Position numbers and translations under genes: made by a program. Under the pieces are notes generated by a model, which was given only the letters and a program-made list of their open reading frames with translations, was not told the origin of the DNA and searched no databases. A DNA stretch of 64,000 bases from Eriocheir sinensis (taxonomy: Eukaryota; Arthropoda; Malacostraca; Decapoda; Varunidae): contig NC_066544.1 of assembly GCF_024679095.1 (NCBI RefSeq), forward strand, positions 1,738,037-1,802,036, given 5' to 3'. Shown here in pieces: positions 25,308 to 37,509 of this stretch. Position 1 is the stretch's first letter. Every line of letters starts with the position of its first letter.

Positions 25308-26137
25308 GCAGCAGGAAGTAATAATAAGGAAATAATGAAAAACTGGTAACGTTTCAAGGGACAAATTTCAGCCTGACTTTTATCCATGTGAACGAAAATA
25401 ATGACTAACTTTTTCCTCTTCTTTTTGAACATTTTAATTGCCTCTGTTTTACCATCGAGGAAGTTAAGATACAGAAATAGTGGAAAAGAAGTAAGAACAG
25501 TTCAAGTGACGCAGAGGGGCGAAGAAAAGAAAAAATATACGAAGTACTGGCCATTCTTCTTCCCCCCACTTCCTCAAACCTTCTAAATGACTATCTTTGC
25601 TGTCGAGGAAGTAGCCTAATATTGAAAACATAATGAAAACTAAGTACTCTACGGTTTCAGAGCTGCTTATCCTTCCGCTTTTTTCTCCCCATAATGGAAA
25701 AGAGAAATTAAGATATATATATGATAAGTTAACCAGACATTTACTGGTACGATTTTGATGGGGTGATTTTTTTTTCTTGAATGTCAAAACGAGGTTATAG
25801 AAATGGAAATGCAAGTTGACTGATTGATTGTGTCTTAGTCTCTGTCTTTCCTGCCCTGGTTATTTAGGTATTTATTTATTATCACGATGTAACGAATCGT
25901 TCTTCTAAGGGTATTTGCAATGTCTGTAGTGTAATATTTGTGATTCTTATCTCCGTATAAAAGCTCTCGCTGTCCCCGCCGCGCCGCGCCGCCCCAGCAA
26001 TGGATAAAATTGTTTCCGGTCAGCCTGTTTCCACCCCCTTGACGTATCAGAAACTTACTAATATAAAAAAAAAAAAAAAAGGTATTTCAAAGGCTCCCCA
26101 CCATGGATGTATCCGTGTGTGTGTCTTACGTCATTGG

Positions 26138-26217
<80 letters not shown>

Positions 26218-26414
26218 ACACACTTGTTCGTATCTCTTATCATCATCGCTGTCTATTTTGTGCTGATTTTTCCTGAATAATAAAATCAACAGGGAGGTAG
26301 CTACATACATGATGCGTGTGTACGACATTTGTTTGCCAAGTGGAGATGTCTCCATTCTTCCTCCAAGCCTGTGACGAGCGACAGAGGGAGGGAGGGAAGG
26401 AGGGAGGAAGGTAG

Positions 26415-26475
<61 letters not shown>
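25246..26475. other. Microsatellite-studded stretch with a TATA-like motif
   Basis: (CT)n at 25249-25305 and 26142-26215, (GA)n at 26417-26474. At 25955-25963 CGTATAAAAGC looks like a TATA box; about 40 bp on, after a GC-rich run, an ATG at 26000 opens a frame that soon enters (CT)n. A promoter is possible but no gene family is visible. Confidence 0.4.
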
Positions 26476-26476
<1 letters not shown>

Positions 26477-26679
26477 ACCTCCGTTTTTTATACCCTTTTT
26501 CTTTTTACTTTCCACTAGCTTTTCATTCATTATTCATTATTGTTTTACACTATTGATTCGGTACCAGTACTTAGTGTTCATGAGCGTTATCGTTGTTCAG
26601 ATAAATGAGTACGATGCTCGGTGTTACGAGCGCGAAAATTTGAAAACGTCGGGGTTTATAGGGTTAAGCTTAATGTCTA

Positions 26680-27575
26680 TAAATATAGTCAAGAAGAATT
26701 TAGAGGACGCTGTGTTTCATCTAGAAAGACTGAGACTTGGAATTTGGTTATGAGTATGAAGTGGGAGTCACAAATTATTTCAGTGTGTTCAGCACACTTG
26801 AGGACCTTGTAGATTGATGGGATACCTTCAAACGCGGTCTTCAAGCTGCAAAGGATTGCATTGAAGAGAGCCTGAGATCAAGGAGAGGTTTTGCCTCTGG
26901 CGAGATACTGGAAAATATCGAGAAGAGTAACTCTGCTATGCTTGCTGGTAATCACTACCAGTATGGGCCTATGTCGCGTAGTACTACAGCTCTAGTGAAG
27001 AGAAACAAGGAGAGGTATGTCATGATTTTCGCTGAGGATGTCAAGTCCCATTTCATTGCAAATGGCCTTCAGTCTGCTTATCGAGTTTCGAAAAAACTCC
27101 GCTCACACCATCTCTCTCAGGTGAGCGCCATCCGAACATTAGATGGTTGCCTTTTGTCAGTCATGGATCCATAGAGGGCTCGTTGGGCTTACTACTTTAA
27201 TAAGCAGTTGTACATGGCGTACCCTTCGAGTGGGCAGCTACCAACCGCTAGGTTGAAAATGATGGATGCTGATCCACCCATTGACGAAACCTCATCTTTT
27301 CTTGACGAAGGCAGAGAGACTGACAAAATTGAGTGGTGTAAAGGTATTTGTATCATTTGTGTGAAGCTGCTCAAATCTGGGGGTGAGGCCATGATTCGCG
27401 GGTTTCATGCGGTCTTTACTCTCGCAAGACAATCTGGTACCATTTCTTGAAGCTGGTGGAGGGGGCTGGTCGTCCTTATCTGAAAAGGAAAATGAGACCG
27501 TCACGACTGCAACAACTACCGTGGTATCACACTGCTCACTGTGCTAGGCAATGTGCTTGTAGAACCTTACTTATG
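26680..27575 (+). pseudogene. Family E: RTE-type LINE fragment (endonuclease-RT linker and start of RT)
   Basis: Joined across frames it shows AVFHLERLR, WDTFKRGLQAAKDCIEE, RRGFASGEILENIEKS, HLSQVSAIRT, RARWAYYF, YPSSGQLPTARLKMMDADPP, LLKSGGEAMIRGFHAVFT and finally CNNYRGITLLTVLGNVL. That NYRGITLL motif marks the RTE group. It has at least three stops or frameshifts and breaks off at about 27575, before the catalytic box. It is the only RTE piece in the window. Confidence 0.75.
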
Positions 27576-27622
27576 ACACAAAATAACGGAGCTAATCACA
27601 GCACGTCCCCTCCCTACGCCTA

Positions 27623-27794
27623 CTCTACTACTACTACTACTACTACCACTAATTCTATGTACTTTTTATTATTTATTTTTTATTTATTTTTTACGTCTAC
27701 GCCTATAGCGCCGGTAGGCTTGCTTGAGGGGCCTGGATGGTGTTCGGCCCCAGCCCGTCATGGCGCAGGCAAGTGTTTATAGTGGCACCATCTT

Positions 27795-27831
<37 letters not shown>

Positions 27832-27861
27832 GCTACTACTACTATTTCTATAATATTACTG

Positions 27862-27893
<32 letters not shown>

Positions 27894-27930
27894 GCTACTA
27901 CTACTACTATTACTACTACTACTACTTTTC

Positions 27931-27994
<64 letters not shown>

Positions 27995-28020
27995 TAATAA
28001 TAATTATAATAATAATAGTA

Positions 28021-28091
<71 letters not shown>

Positions 28092-28253
28092 AAGATAATA
28101 ATATCAATGATAAAAACAATGATAATAATAATAATGACAATAATAATAATAAAAAATAATAATAGTAGAGATAATAAATTATTAATAATAATAATGATAA
28201 TAATAATGGTAATAATAATGTAAATAAAAATTATAAAATAATAATAATAATGA

Positions 28254-28289
<36 letters not shown>

Positions 28290-28319
28290 GAATAACAAAA
28301 TATTAATAACAATGATATT

Positions 28320-28355
<36 letters not shown>

Positions 28356-28356
28356 C

Positions 28357-28424
<68 letters not shown>

Positions 28425-28480
28425 TAACAATAATGATACTGATAATAATAATAATTACAATAATTCTACACATATTGTTT
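27623..28480. repeat. (TAC)n/(AAT)n/(ATT)n compound block
   Basis: (TAC)n at 27623-27650 and 27795-27925, (AAT)n at 27930-28090, mixed tracts to 28255, (ATT)n to 28289, (TAC)n at 28319-28353 and (AAT)n at 28356-28422. A SINE remnant lies within (27663-27794). Confidence 0.93.
27663..27794 (-). mobile_element. S3: 5'-truncated tRNA-derived SINE
   Basis: The minus strand reads GATGGTGCCACTATAAACAC, GGCTGGGGCCGAAC and a GCGCTATAGGC motif, then an A-rich tail. It is the 3' third of the S1-type SINE. It is framed by (TAC)n on its 5' side. Confidence 0.75.
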
Positions 28481-28499
28481 TTACTATTGTTCATCAAAA

Positions 28500-29814
28500 A
28501 AAAAAAAAATGAAATAATGAATTCCGATTGTGTTAGTGTACGTCTCGATGTTAAAATATGTTGAGGGTCAAAGTTGCCTCGATGCATAAGTTGTGCCGTG
28601 AAGAGGTTAATTCACTTGTGCATTTCATTACCCAGATCTACCGGAGTACCGGTCTTGACAGCAGAGGCTGTTGAAGCAGAGTTCTGATCGACAGTCCGCC
28701 ATCACGACACAAATATGTCTCGAGGCAAATTTGGCATATTATATATTTTTACGTAGGGAGGTAATCTACATCAACAAAATCAGAGAAGCGTGTAGATTTA
28801 ATATCCGCGCTTAAAAAAAAAGTGATGCGATGAAAAACATCTGAGCACTAAGGAGTTGAAATTAAATAAGTGCAAGAAAATGTTTATGCACTACTTTATT
28901 TAAACCTCATTTTTACATATTTGTTTTTACATTATAATTACAAATTTATGCTAGTGTGATACAGACTTTTCTTAGGTAGACGATGTTAGCCTCAGTTTTT
29001 CTTAGTAGTTAATGGTGGTCAGGAAACCTGATTGGAATGAGTTATGTGAAGTCGTCGGCTTTGGATGAACTGGGCACACTCACAGCCGCCGGCCCTGTTC
29101 CAGAGGCAACACCTGCATTGCCCACTGATTTCAATATATATTGGTTGGTTAACTCACGCGTGCAAATCTGGAAGCCTGCCACCGCCAGCTTTAGATTCCT
29201 TCAGACTGAGGTATTAATGAAGAAAAATTCAGGCATCAGCGCTCGCTTTGTGGCAGCAGGACATGATAAAACACTTCCTTACAAGTTTATTGAATTTTTT
29301 AATGCCCTAACTTTAGCTTTTCATTCGTTTATGTAAATAATAACCTCTCGTTACCTGTTTCCATACTTTGCACATAAATAGCATACATTAATATATGTTA
29401 TATTTTAAAGTATTACTGGATCTGGTTGGGGAAGAATAAATGCTGCAAACTACAAGAAAAAAAAATAATGTTACTGCGTGTAACATATTTTGGTTGCCCA
29501 TTAAACGCCCCGGGTTCATATAACAAAACGGTCAAGATGTAGTCTGAGACCGACTCAATACTATTATATGACATACACTCACCCTGACGCTGTTAATTCT
29601 CCTCTGTGCGATGGTGACATTCGTTTTCTGGGAAAATGTTTAGTTTTAAAGTTACACGGATATTAAGATATAGGAATGAGGCGATACATCTCCCCGTGTC
29701 ACGGGCCAGTATGGGCGGGGAAGACTGACGGGAGGAGAGGGCAGAGGAGGGGTGTGTTCTCAACGGCCACTTGGTGAGAGAGAGAGAGAGAGAGAGTCAC
29801 CATGGATGTCACCA

Positions 29815-29888
<74 letters not shown>

Positions 29889-30025
29889 GAGCTATATTAA
29901 AGGAACGGTCAAAGAGGGATTAATATGACAAATATAATGAATTTAAATTTAATACATGGCAGGCAAATGGCGCCAAATTGCGCGAAGACTATTAGCACAC
30001 ATGCACGCTCTTAGGAGGTTAGTGT
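28500..30025. other. Low-repeat stretch, one small ORF of unknown function
   Basis: 29037-29336 (+) codes 99 residues with no recognised motif; it may be chance. (GA)n at 29776-29797 and (CT)n at 29819-29886 form an inverted pair. Nothing else is supported. Confidence 0.4.
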
Positions 30026-30362
30026 GAGGAGATTTACATTGAAACATTAGCCACAGTCCACCAAACGTTGCATTTCTACTCTAGTTAATATTATGTAAAA
30101 TTGAGTGATTTTCAGTTAGTGCTCCAAACGTTGTTTTATTTCTATTGTGTTGTTATGTTTATAAGACCATCGTTGAGCTTAGTTAATTGGGGCCAATCGT
30201 GTACCACTGGTGAAGAATTCTGGGGAGCATTCCATTGGTTGTTCATTCTTTTCTTCGTTGGTGGAGATTGTCTTTTTTTTTGTTTGATTTTTTGATGTGT
30301 TCCTCGTTCGTTTAATTCGAATGTCGTATCGAAATTGTTTTGTTTTGTTTTTTTCACATTAT

Positions 30363-32880
30363 TTAGAAACAAACATTCGCTTCGTTTTTTCGATCTAACG
30401 TTTTCCTCGAAGGGAACAGAGGAACAGAGGAAGGGATCATTTTTGTTGTCCGACGCTGAACACCTTCTAATTTAGCAATGTCCTTTGCATGGTGGGGAGA
30501 CCAAAACTGTACCGCATATTTCAAGTGGGGTCTGACTAAACTATTGTAGAGCGGAAGTATTACATCTTTATTCTTGAATAAAAAGTTTCTTTTAATGAAG
30601 CCCAACATTCTGTTCGCTTTATTTGCTGCATCGATGCATTGATGTGAGAATTTGAGGTTTGACGCGATTTTGACCCCCAGGTCCTTAACGCATTGAACGC
30701 TTTTGAGTTTAACGCCGCCCATTTCGTAATCGAACTTCTTATTTCTTGTTCCAATTTGAAGGACCTGGGCATCTCCCATCTATCCGACCAAGCTGAAATT
30801 TTGTGCAAATCCTTTTGGAGGCTTTGCCTGTTTTCGTCAGTGGGAACAGAGTTACCAATCTTTGTGTCGTCTGCAAATTTACTAATGCGATTATTGAATC
30901 CAACATCCACATCGTTGATGTAAATAATGAAGAGCACTGGGCCAAGAACCGAGCCCTGAGGGACGCCACTAGTGACCGGTGCCCACTTTGAGTTAAATCC
31001 GTCCATCACTACTCTTTGTTGTATGTTGCTCAACCAATTTGCGATCCATTGGTTTACTTGACCGTCAATACCTATTTGCTTTAATTTACAAAGTAATTTA
31101 TGATGTGGGATTTTATCAAACGCTTTCTGGAAATCAAGATAGACTACGTCCAATGATTTGGTTGTCATAAACTGAGAAGAGGTCGTTATAAAAGGTCAAT
31201 AGGTTTGATAGGCAGGATCTTTTGTTACAGAAGCCATGTTGTGAATCCCCAATTAATGAGTGGCTTTCGAGGTAACTCACAATTTTGTCTCTAATTATGC
31301 TCTCAAGTAGCTTACCTACAATTGAAGTTAGACTAATGGGTCTGTAATTACCTGGTATTTTTTTGTCACCTTTCTTAAAAATCGGTGTCACGTTAGCCTT
31401 TTTCCAATCCGAAGGGACGATGCCTTGTCGCAAGGACATATTGAATACGGTTGTGAGGGAGGAGAGTATTTCGCTCTTTGTTTCTTTAAGCAGTATAGGG
31501 TATACTTTGTCGGGTCGGGGACTTTTATTTGTTTTGAGTGAATGGAGAGCTTTAAGGGCTTCATCGGTTGTTATTTCAAAATTAGGCAATGCATGCTCGA
31601 GATTTACATTAGTACTGGTGTTGGTGGTCGTGGGAGGAAGACTGTTAGTATTAAACACCGAGGAAAAGTAATTGTTTAAGAGGTTTGCAATGTGTTGGCT
31701 GTCAGTTACTAGTGCACAGTCGCTGTTTGTTAAAAGTCCAATTCCACTTCTGATCGCCTTTCTGTTGTTTATGTAACTGCAGAAGGATTTCGGATTATTT
31801 TGACAGTTGGCTGCAATATTTTCTTCATATCTACGCTTTGCCTGACATACTATTTTTTTTACTCGTCACCTGGCATCATGATAAAGTCTAATGTTTTCAG
31901 GCGTGCTTTGTTCCTTCTTTAACCTGTAAAACAATTTTCTCTCCTTGATTGAGTGTTTAATTTCGCTATTAAACCAAGGTGGGCTTTTATTAGTGATAAT
32001 TCGCTTCTCGCACAAGGAGACGAATGTGTTCTGCTGAGTGAGTAAATCATTTTTAAAGCTTAGCCAGGCTTCCTCTACATTGCCGTCATCTGATAGTTGT
32101 ATTTCTGTTAGTTTTTGTCGTATTTCTACGAAGTTAATTCTTTTGAAATTTGGCACCTTTACTTTATTTTCAGTCACTGATGTTTGAGCCTAATGTCGAC
32201 GCGCACTAATTTTCGATCGCAAGAACCGAGGTGTTTCCTACCGTGATATTACTGACTAGGTTATCTTGGGTAGTTATAACAAGGTCGAGTATGTTATTTT
32301 GTCGAGTTGGTTCAGAAACCATTTGGCTTACATAATTTTCTTCTAAAAATTCGATCATTCATGTGACTCGCCTTCTGTACCTGACAGTGTCGCCCAGTCG
32401 ATATGAGGGAGGTTAAAGTCTCCTAATATCAGTGAGTCGTTGTTATTAAGTGACTGCCTTAAAACGCTGCACATTTCAAGATCGTCATCGAGTGATTGCC
32501 CGGGAGGCCTGTAGGTAACAGATATATTTAAAATGACTTTTGCAGTGTTTACTCGCACGCACAAATGTTAAACGTTACTGTCTCTTGGTGTTTTGTCAGT
32601 GGGTTGCAAATAGCTATTGACAAAAAGGGCGATGCTACCGCCTTTACGGTTTACACGATCTTTGTTGAAGAGTCTGTAGCCATCTATGTTGTATTCGGAA
32701 CTTAAATCAATATTTGTGGTGTCAATAAATGTTTCGGTTATAGCAATTATGTCAAAATTTTCTGTTAGAGCAAGTCATCTCAGTTCATCAAACTTGTTTC
32801 TTAGGCTACGCGCATTGAAACTAAGGATTTTTAAGTTATCTAGAGGGTTGGTAATAGAGGTGGTGGTACTTGCGGGATTA
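30363..32880 (-). pseudogene. B-II ORF2: EEP endonuclease and reverse transcriptase (broken)
   Basis: EEP motifs: ILSFNARSL, IAITETFID, LILGDFNLPHIDW. A TGA sits near 32770 and frame shifts follow GESH. The linker has PPWFNSEIKHSIKERKLFYR; the RT has [55 protein letters not shown] and [10 protein letters not shown]. From about 30430 to 30060 the sequence differs much more from other copies than the rest does. EEP nicks the target, RT copies the RNA there. Confidence 0.85.
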
Positions 32881-32914
32881 CGATTACGAGTTTGTTGCGA
32901 TGCATGGCGTCTAT

Positions 32915-33885
32915 TTACACGGGCGGGGTGGAGGGACGTGGCTGAGAGTCGTTTTTTGATCGGGTGTCACGTACTGCGTCGTTTAGGAGCCTTCCGAATC
33001 TGGCTGCCCCGATGGGGGACAGGTGTATTCCGTCGCTGTGGAAGAGCTCACTTTGTCCGTAGAAATTGTCCCAGGCGTTGAAGAACTCAACGTCAAGCTT
33101 TCTGCAAAGAGTCTGTAAGCGGTTGTTGAGGCTGAAGGCCTTGCTGAAGAAGTCGCACTCCGCCCATGTCCGTGGTAGAACTCCTGAAATCAAAATGTTA
33201 GGGGATTTAGACTTATACTACTGGATGAGCCTACGGTACTTGTCCAGCAGTTCCTCAGACCGGGTCGTGGTGACGTCGTTCGTACCTGTGTGAATAACAA
33301 ACAGCGAATCATTAGTAGCCTGGGGGAGATCTTCTCAAGAGCAGCAGTTACTTCGTCGATCCCAGCACCAGGATAGCAATAGTTCCGTCTTCGACGAGGA
33401 ACTCTGCCGCAGAACTCAACGACCTGCTGGCGAATCATGGAGTCACCCACCAGGAAGGTGCTCTCCTGCTCGTCATCCTCCTCCAGAATGGCAAACCTGT
33501 TGAAGCAATGAACAGGATAAATTGCTTGTCTGGCTGGTTTGGCTCCTCCATTCACGACGGTGAAGCCATCATGGGCAGTGCCACTACCACCCTCCCGCTG
33601 CGTGGTGTTGTCCGCTGGTGTCGACGGTACCGCTGAGGGCAAGGAGGCGGTTGGAGAAGGGTTTGGCACCACAGCAACGTTAGCCTGGATGAATTCCTGC
33701 AAGGAGGCAACAGTGCGAGAAAGCTCCATTATTTTATTCTGACCTGCTTGCATCTTCTCTTCTTGCTCCTGCAGTCTTGTCTCGAGATGCTGCCTGGAGA
33801 GACACAGTCGACAGACAACAGAACGCCCTGTAAAAAAGTGAGCTGAGAAGCTACCGTTACAAGTACTGCACTTCTTAGGCGCCAT
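32915..33885 (-). pseudogene. B-II ORF1: zinc finger, coiled coil and SGNH/GDSL esterase
   Basis: ORF1 starts MAPKKCSTCNGSF with a C-X2-C/C-X2-C zinc motif (residues 6-26). A Glu/Gln-rich coiled-coil stretch (about 28-75), a Pro/Thr-rich linker, then a SGNH hydrolase follow. The signatures are FLVGDSMI (catalytic Ser), HTGTND (Asn) and DGIHLSPIGAARF (Asp-X2-His). Esterase ORF1 proteins are known from CR1 and L2 LINEs, where they likely assist the RNP. A 1-nt shift near 33330 (C-run) and a TAG near 33217 break this copy. ORF1 ends at TAA 32915-32917. Confidence 0.88.
32951..32957 (-). promoter_or_regulatory. Putative -1 ribosomal frameshift heptamer A AAA AAC (ORF1 to ORF2)
   Basis: In the ORF1 frame the codons are TCA AAA AAC, 11 codons before the stop. 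Slipping back one base enters a frame open for about 45 codons into the endonuclease (ARVNRRHASQQTR...LKILSFNARS) without any ATG. The same site occurs in B-V (49512-49518), and as A AAA AAG in B-III (42000-42006). A downstream pseudoknot was not identified. Confidence 0.6.
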
Positions 33886-34030
33886 CTTAGCTGAAAGTGA
33901 TTAATGATTGCCTGAAATGAAAGAGATAAAAAAACAGAGTGAAGGGGATTAGGAAAGGAGGTGAGGTGAGTGAGAGGGGGTTTAGGAAAGAGGTGAGGTG
34001 AGGTGGGTGAAGGGGTGGGTAAAAAGGATG

Positions 34031-34289
34031 TGAGGTGAGGTGAGGTGAGCGAGGGGGGTCTCAGGTCAATATGTTGAGGTGAGGTGAGGGAAAGGAGGGA
34101 TAGGAAGGGTTAATCCTCTAGGGGATTTAAAGAGAGTGTAGTGAGGAGGAGCAGAAAGGAGGTGAGGTGAGGTGAGGTGAGCGAGGGGGGGGCTTAGGTC
34201 AATATGTGGAGGTGAGGTGAGGGAAAGGGGGGGGTAGGAAGGATTAATCCTCTAGGGGATTTAAAGAGAGTGTAGTGAGGAGGAGCAGA
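34031..34289 (-). repeat. Two 132-bp direct repeats in the B-II 5' UTR
   Basis: 34031-34160 and 34163-34289 are direct copies (period 132-133), each starting in (GGTGA)n and ending GTGAGGAGGAGCAGA. LINEs such as mouse L1 carry promoters in tandem 5' monomers; by analogy this may be promoter DNA. More GGTGA repeats lie at 33958-34010. Confidence 0.8.
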
Positions 34290-34299
34290 GTGAATCCTC

Positions 34300-34620
34300 A
34301 GGGGCACAACGCAAAAACACTCGGAGACAACACATGAGAAACACTCGAAACACGAGAAACTCGCGCAAAAACACCCAACACACCCAAATCACACGCGAAA
34401 ACACTCGGGAACACAACAACACACTCGAAACACACGAGAAACACTCAGAAACTCAAGCATAAGCACAAGATTCAACACCTCCAAGTCACTCGCAAAAACA
34501 CCGGAAACACAACAACACACTCGACACACTGAAACCCACGCAGAAACACTCGGAAAAACAGCCAAATTACACGCAAAAACACACAACTACACACTCAAAA
34601 CACACGTAGGGAAATCACAG
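34300..34620. repeat. A/C-only low-complexity stretch (ACACTCG-rich)
   Basis: Irregular repeats of AAACACTCG and ACACAACAAC show strong strand asymmetry (few G or T on the plus strand). It belongs to the B-II 5' UTR by position. Confidence 0.7.
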
Positions 34621-34740
34621 GCAACACGCAAGCAAGGCTGTGTACGACTGCAGCGTGGATCTCACTTCCGCTTCAGGAGAGGAGAGCGGCTTGACCTCTC
34701 TGAGTGAAGGCAGGGCGCTGAGTGAGCGTCGGACAGCTCT

Positions 34741-36349
34741 GGGCCCGAATTCACAAACAGACTCAATAACTACGAACTAACATAACTACGCACTATTGAT
34801 TTAGCTACCGACGTTAGCGTCAGATTCACGAAGCAAACCTTAGATTGTAGTTAGAGGCGCGCTAAGTCAGCGAGGCCGCTGATTGGTTGATGACGTCATT
34901 GGCCTTGCAGCGAATCGCAAGCAGGTTTACAGAACCGTCAGCCAATCCTAGGGAGCCCCCTCCAGCTGCTGGTTCAAGAAACCCATTCTCTTCCCATTTT
35001 TCTTCCTTTCAAGGCAAGCTGTACTAAATCGTAATCTACGAATTCAATTATTTCGTTGTTTGCTGCACATTTACCTCAAAGTAACTCTGCTGTTCGATGT
35101 CTTGTTACCTACGAACATGCTTAAGATAAAGAAAAAGAAGATACGGAGGAGATTGAGGCAGGAAGAAAGCAAATAGAAATATGGGACAGATATCGAGGCA
35201 GACAGACCGAAGGACGGAAGGAAGAAATAGGGAAAATTAAGACTGTCTTGCCATATCTGCAGCCCAACTCATGGGCTAGCTGTCACCCGACAAAGGTCCA
35301 TGGTCCCTCCACGGATGGGGGCGGTGTCACGGGCAAAATTGAGCCTCGGGCAAAATTAAGCACGGGCATCCACATGCCTCTGTTGTCTTAGCTCAAGCTC
35401 GTGTATGTGGGGTTCTTTTCGACTGATATGGCGTATAGAACTAGCATGATCATCATTCTTTATTATGATGACAAAGACCATGCCAAAATTTGCCTCATTA
35501 GATAAGAAAGTACATAAAGTTCGGCAGCTTTTCCTCGTCGCCAAGCCATCCTCCAGAGCAGCGCTCCGACACCCATGATCGCACATTCATTTTTCTCAGA
35601 AAATAGGATACCAATCACATATACATCAATATATTTCCACAGGTGAATACTTACGGCATGTTCACACCAAGTTGCGACACCTGAGATTCATTAATAATGG
35701 CAGGGGGAGGAAAAATATAGGCCCCTGTCATCGACAAAATTGAGCCTCGGGCGGAATTGAGCCTGGGCATCTATATGCCTCAGATTTCTTCGCTATTATA
35801 TATTGTAAGATCGTTCTGTTGACATGTATGGGTAAATTAACGCTTTCTGTATCTACATATAGAAGGAAAACGCAAAATTCTCCCTAGTAAATCAGAAATT
35901 ACATAAAGTTCGGCAGCTTTTCCTCGTCGCCAAGCCATCCTCCACAGCAGGCAGAGGTGGGAGGTCTGGCAATCCACTGGCCGGGTGTCGCTATACCGCC
36001 CACACTTATCATATACCTCTCAAAGGGTGCATATCTCATCATTTTATAAATAAATGGGCCTCCTCTACTCGCAAAGTTATATTTCAAGTTGAAAAACACG
36101 ATTTATAAGCATTTATACGTAAATCTGATAATATTGTTAGCGTTACCGTCAGCTCCGAGGCAGTAATTATTTAACAACAAATTTAGCGTCACACAGAGCG
36201 CGGTAAACGTTTGTAGATCCGCGCGCTAACCCGTGACGTCATCGATTAGTTGGTAGTTATTGGCGCGCGAACTTTGTGAATCTCGATGTTCTCAAAACTA
36301 CGAACTAAGGGCCCATGTCTACGCACTAAGCCTTTATGGATCCGGGCCC
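34741..36349. mobile_element. 1.6-kb non-autonomous DNA element with GGGCCCG termini
   Basis: Both ends begin GGGCCCG reading inward. Both have GATTCAC close inside, TACGAACTAA or TTAGTTCGTAG segments, and GATGACGTCA about 160 bp (left) and 110 bp (right) from the tips, so the arms are diverged inverted repeats. No transposase frame. It contains a 44-bp perfect direct repeat at 35512-35555 and 35901-35944, and a second repeated motif, AAAATTGAGCCTCGGGC. No flanking duplication was found. Confidence 0.55.
35335..35950. repeat. Diverged internal duplication (about 225-bp units, 390 bp apart)
   Basis: 35335-35566 and 35727-35950 share AAAATTGAGCCTCGGGC, GGGCATC..ATATGCCT and an identical 44-bp block (CATAAAGTTCGGCAGC...). 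The centre of each unit is diverged while the blocks are conserved. Confidence 0.75.
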
Positions 36350-37160
<811 letters not shown>

Positions 37161-37452
37161 AATTCACCTCTTGGTCTGATGCGGGTCTCTCTCGAGACAG
37201 CCAGCCGTTCCCCTACGGAGGAGCACAGAGCTCATAGCACCGATCTTTGGATAGGACTGAGACCACTCGCACACAACACACCGCGACAACGAGGTCACAA
37301 CTTCTTGCCTGACGTCGCGTACCTACTCACTGCTAGGTAAACAGGGGCTACACGTGAAAGAAGATAAACCCAACTTATCTTCACCCGGCCGGGGAATCGA
37401 ACCCCGGTCCCTCTGGTTGTGAGGCAGACGCTCTATCCACTGAGCTACCGGG

Positions 37453-37455
<3 letters not shown>
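37161..37455 (-). mobile_element. S4: tRNA-derived SINE with (AC)n tail
   Basis: On the minus strand the head is cloverleaf-like: GCCCGGTAGCTCAGTGG (A-box), anticodon-loop CTCACAA (CAC) and the B-box GGGTTCGATTCCCC. One acceptor-stem base is missing, so it is not a working tRNA. The body includes TTTCACGTGTAGCCCCTG and GTCTCGAGAGAGAC, and ends in GTGAATT then (AC)n, seen as (GT)n at 37143-37160. I associate this SINE with decapods from memory. Confidence 0.8.

Positions 37456-37509
<54 letters not shown>

Larger units (their letters stand above)
30030..34740 (-). mobile_element. B-II: nearly full-length family B LINE (5' UTR, ORF1, ORF2)
   Basis: This is the only copy with a 5' UTR and complete ORF1. 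Order on the minus strand: repeated 5' UTR (34740-33886), ORF1 (33885-32915), ORF2 endonuclease and RT (about 32957-30363), and a degraded C-terminus and 3' UTR to about 30030, where GAGATTTACAT resembles the family terminus. Its 5' boundary is set by the inverted-repeat element starting at 34741. The frames carry several stops and shifts, so the copy is dead but informative. Confidence 0.85.

Noticed and set aside
24259..28610. A complete piggyBac-type element beginning TTAACCCTTTAAGCCCC
   Set aside because: No matching right end with TTAA and no transposase were found; only a possible end is recorded.
29037..29336. A 99-codon host gene
   Set aside because: There is no motif, no codon or splice evidence and no recognisable homology; chance length is plausible.
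33190..33742. Antisense frames across ORF1 (for example 33539-33742 on the plus strand)
   Set aside because: They shadow the esterase ORF1 of B-II; composition follows from the opposite strand.
37382..37455. A functional tRNA gene with CAC anticodon
   Set aside because: One acceptor-stem base is missing and the sequence continues into a SINE body and (AC)n tail, so it is a SINE head.
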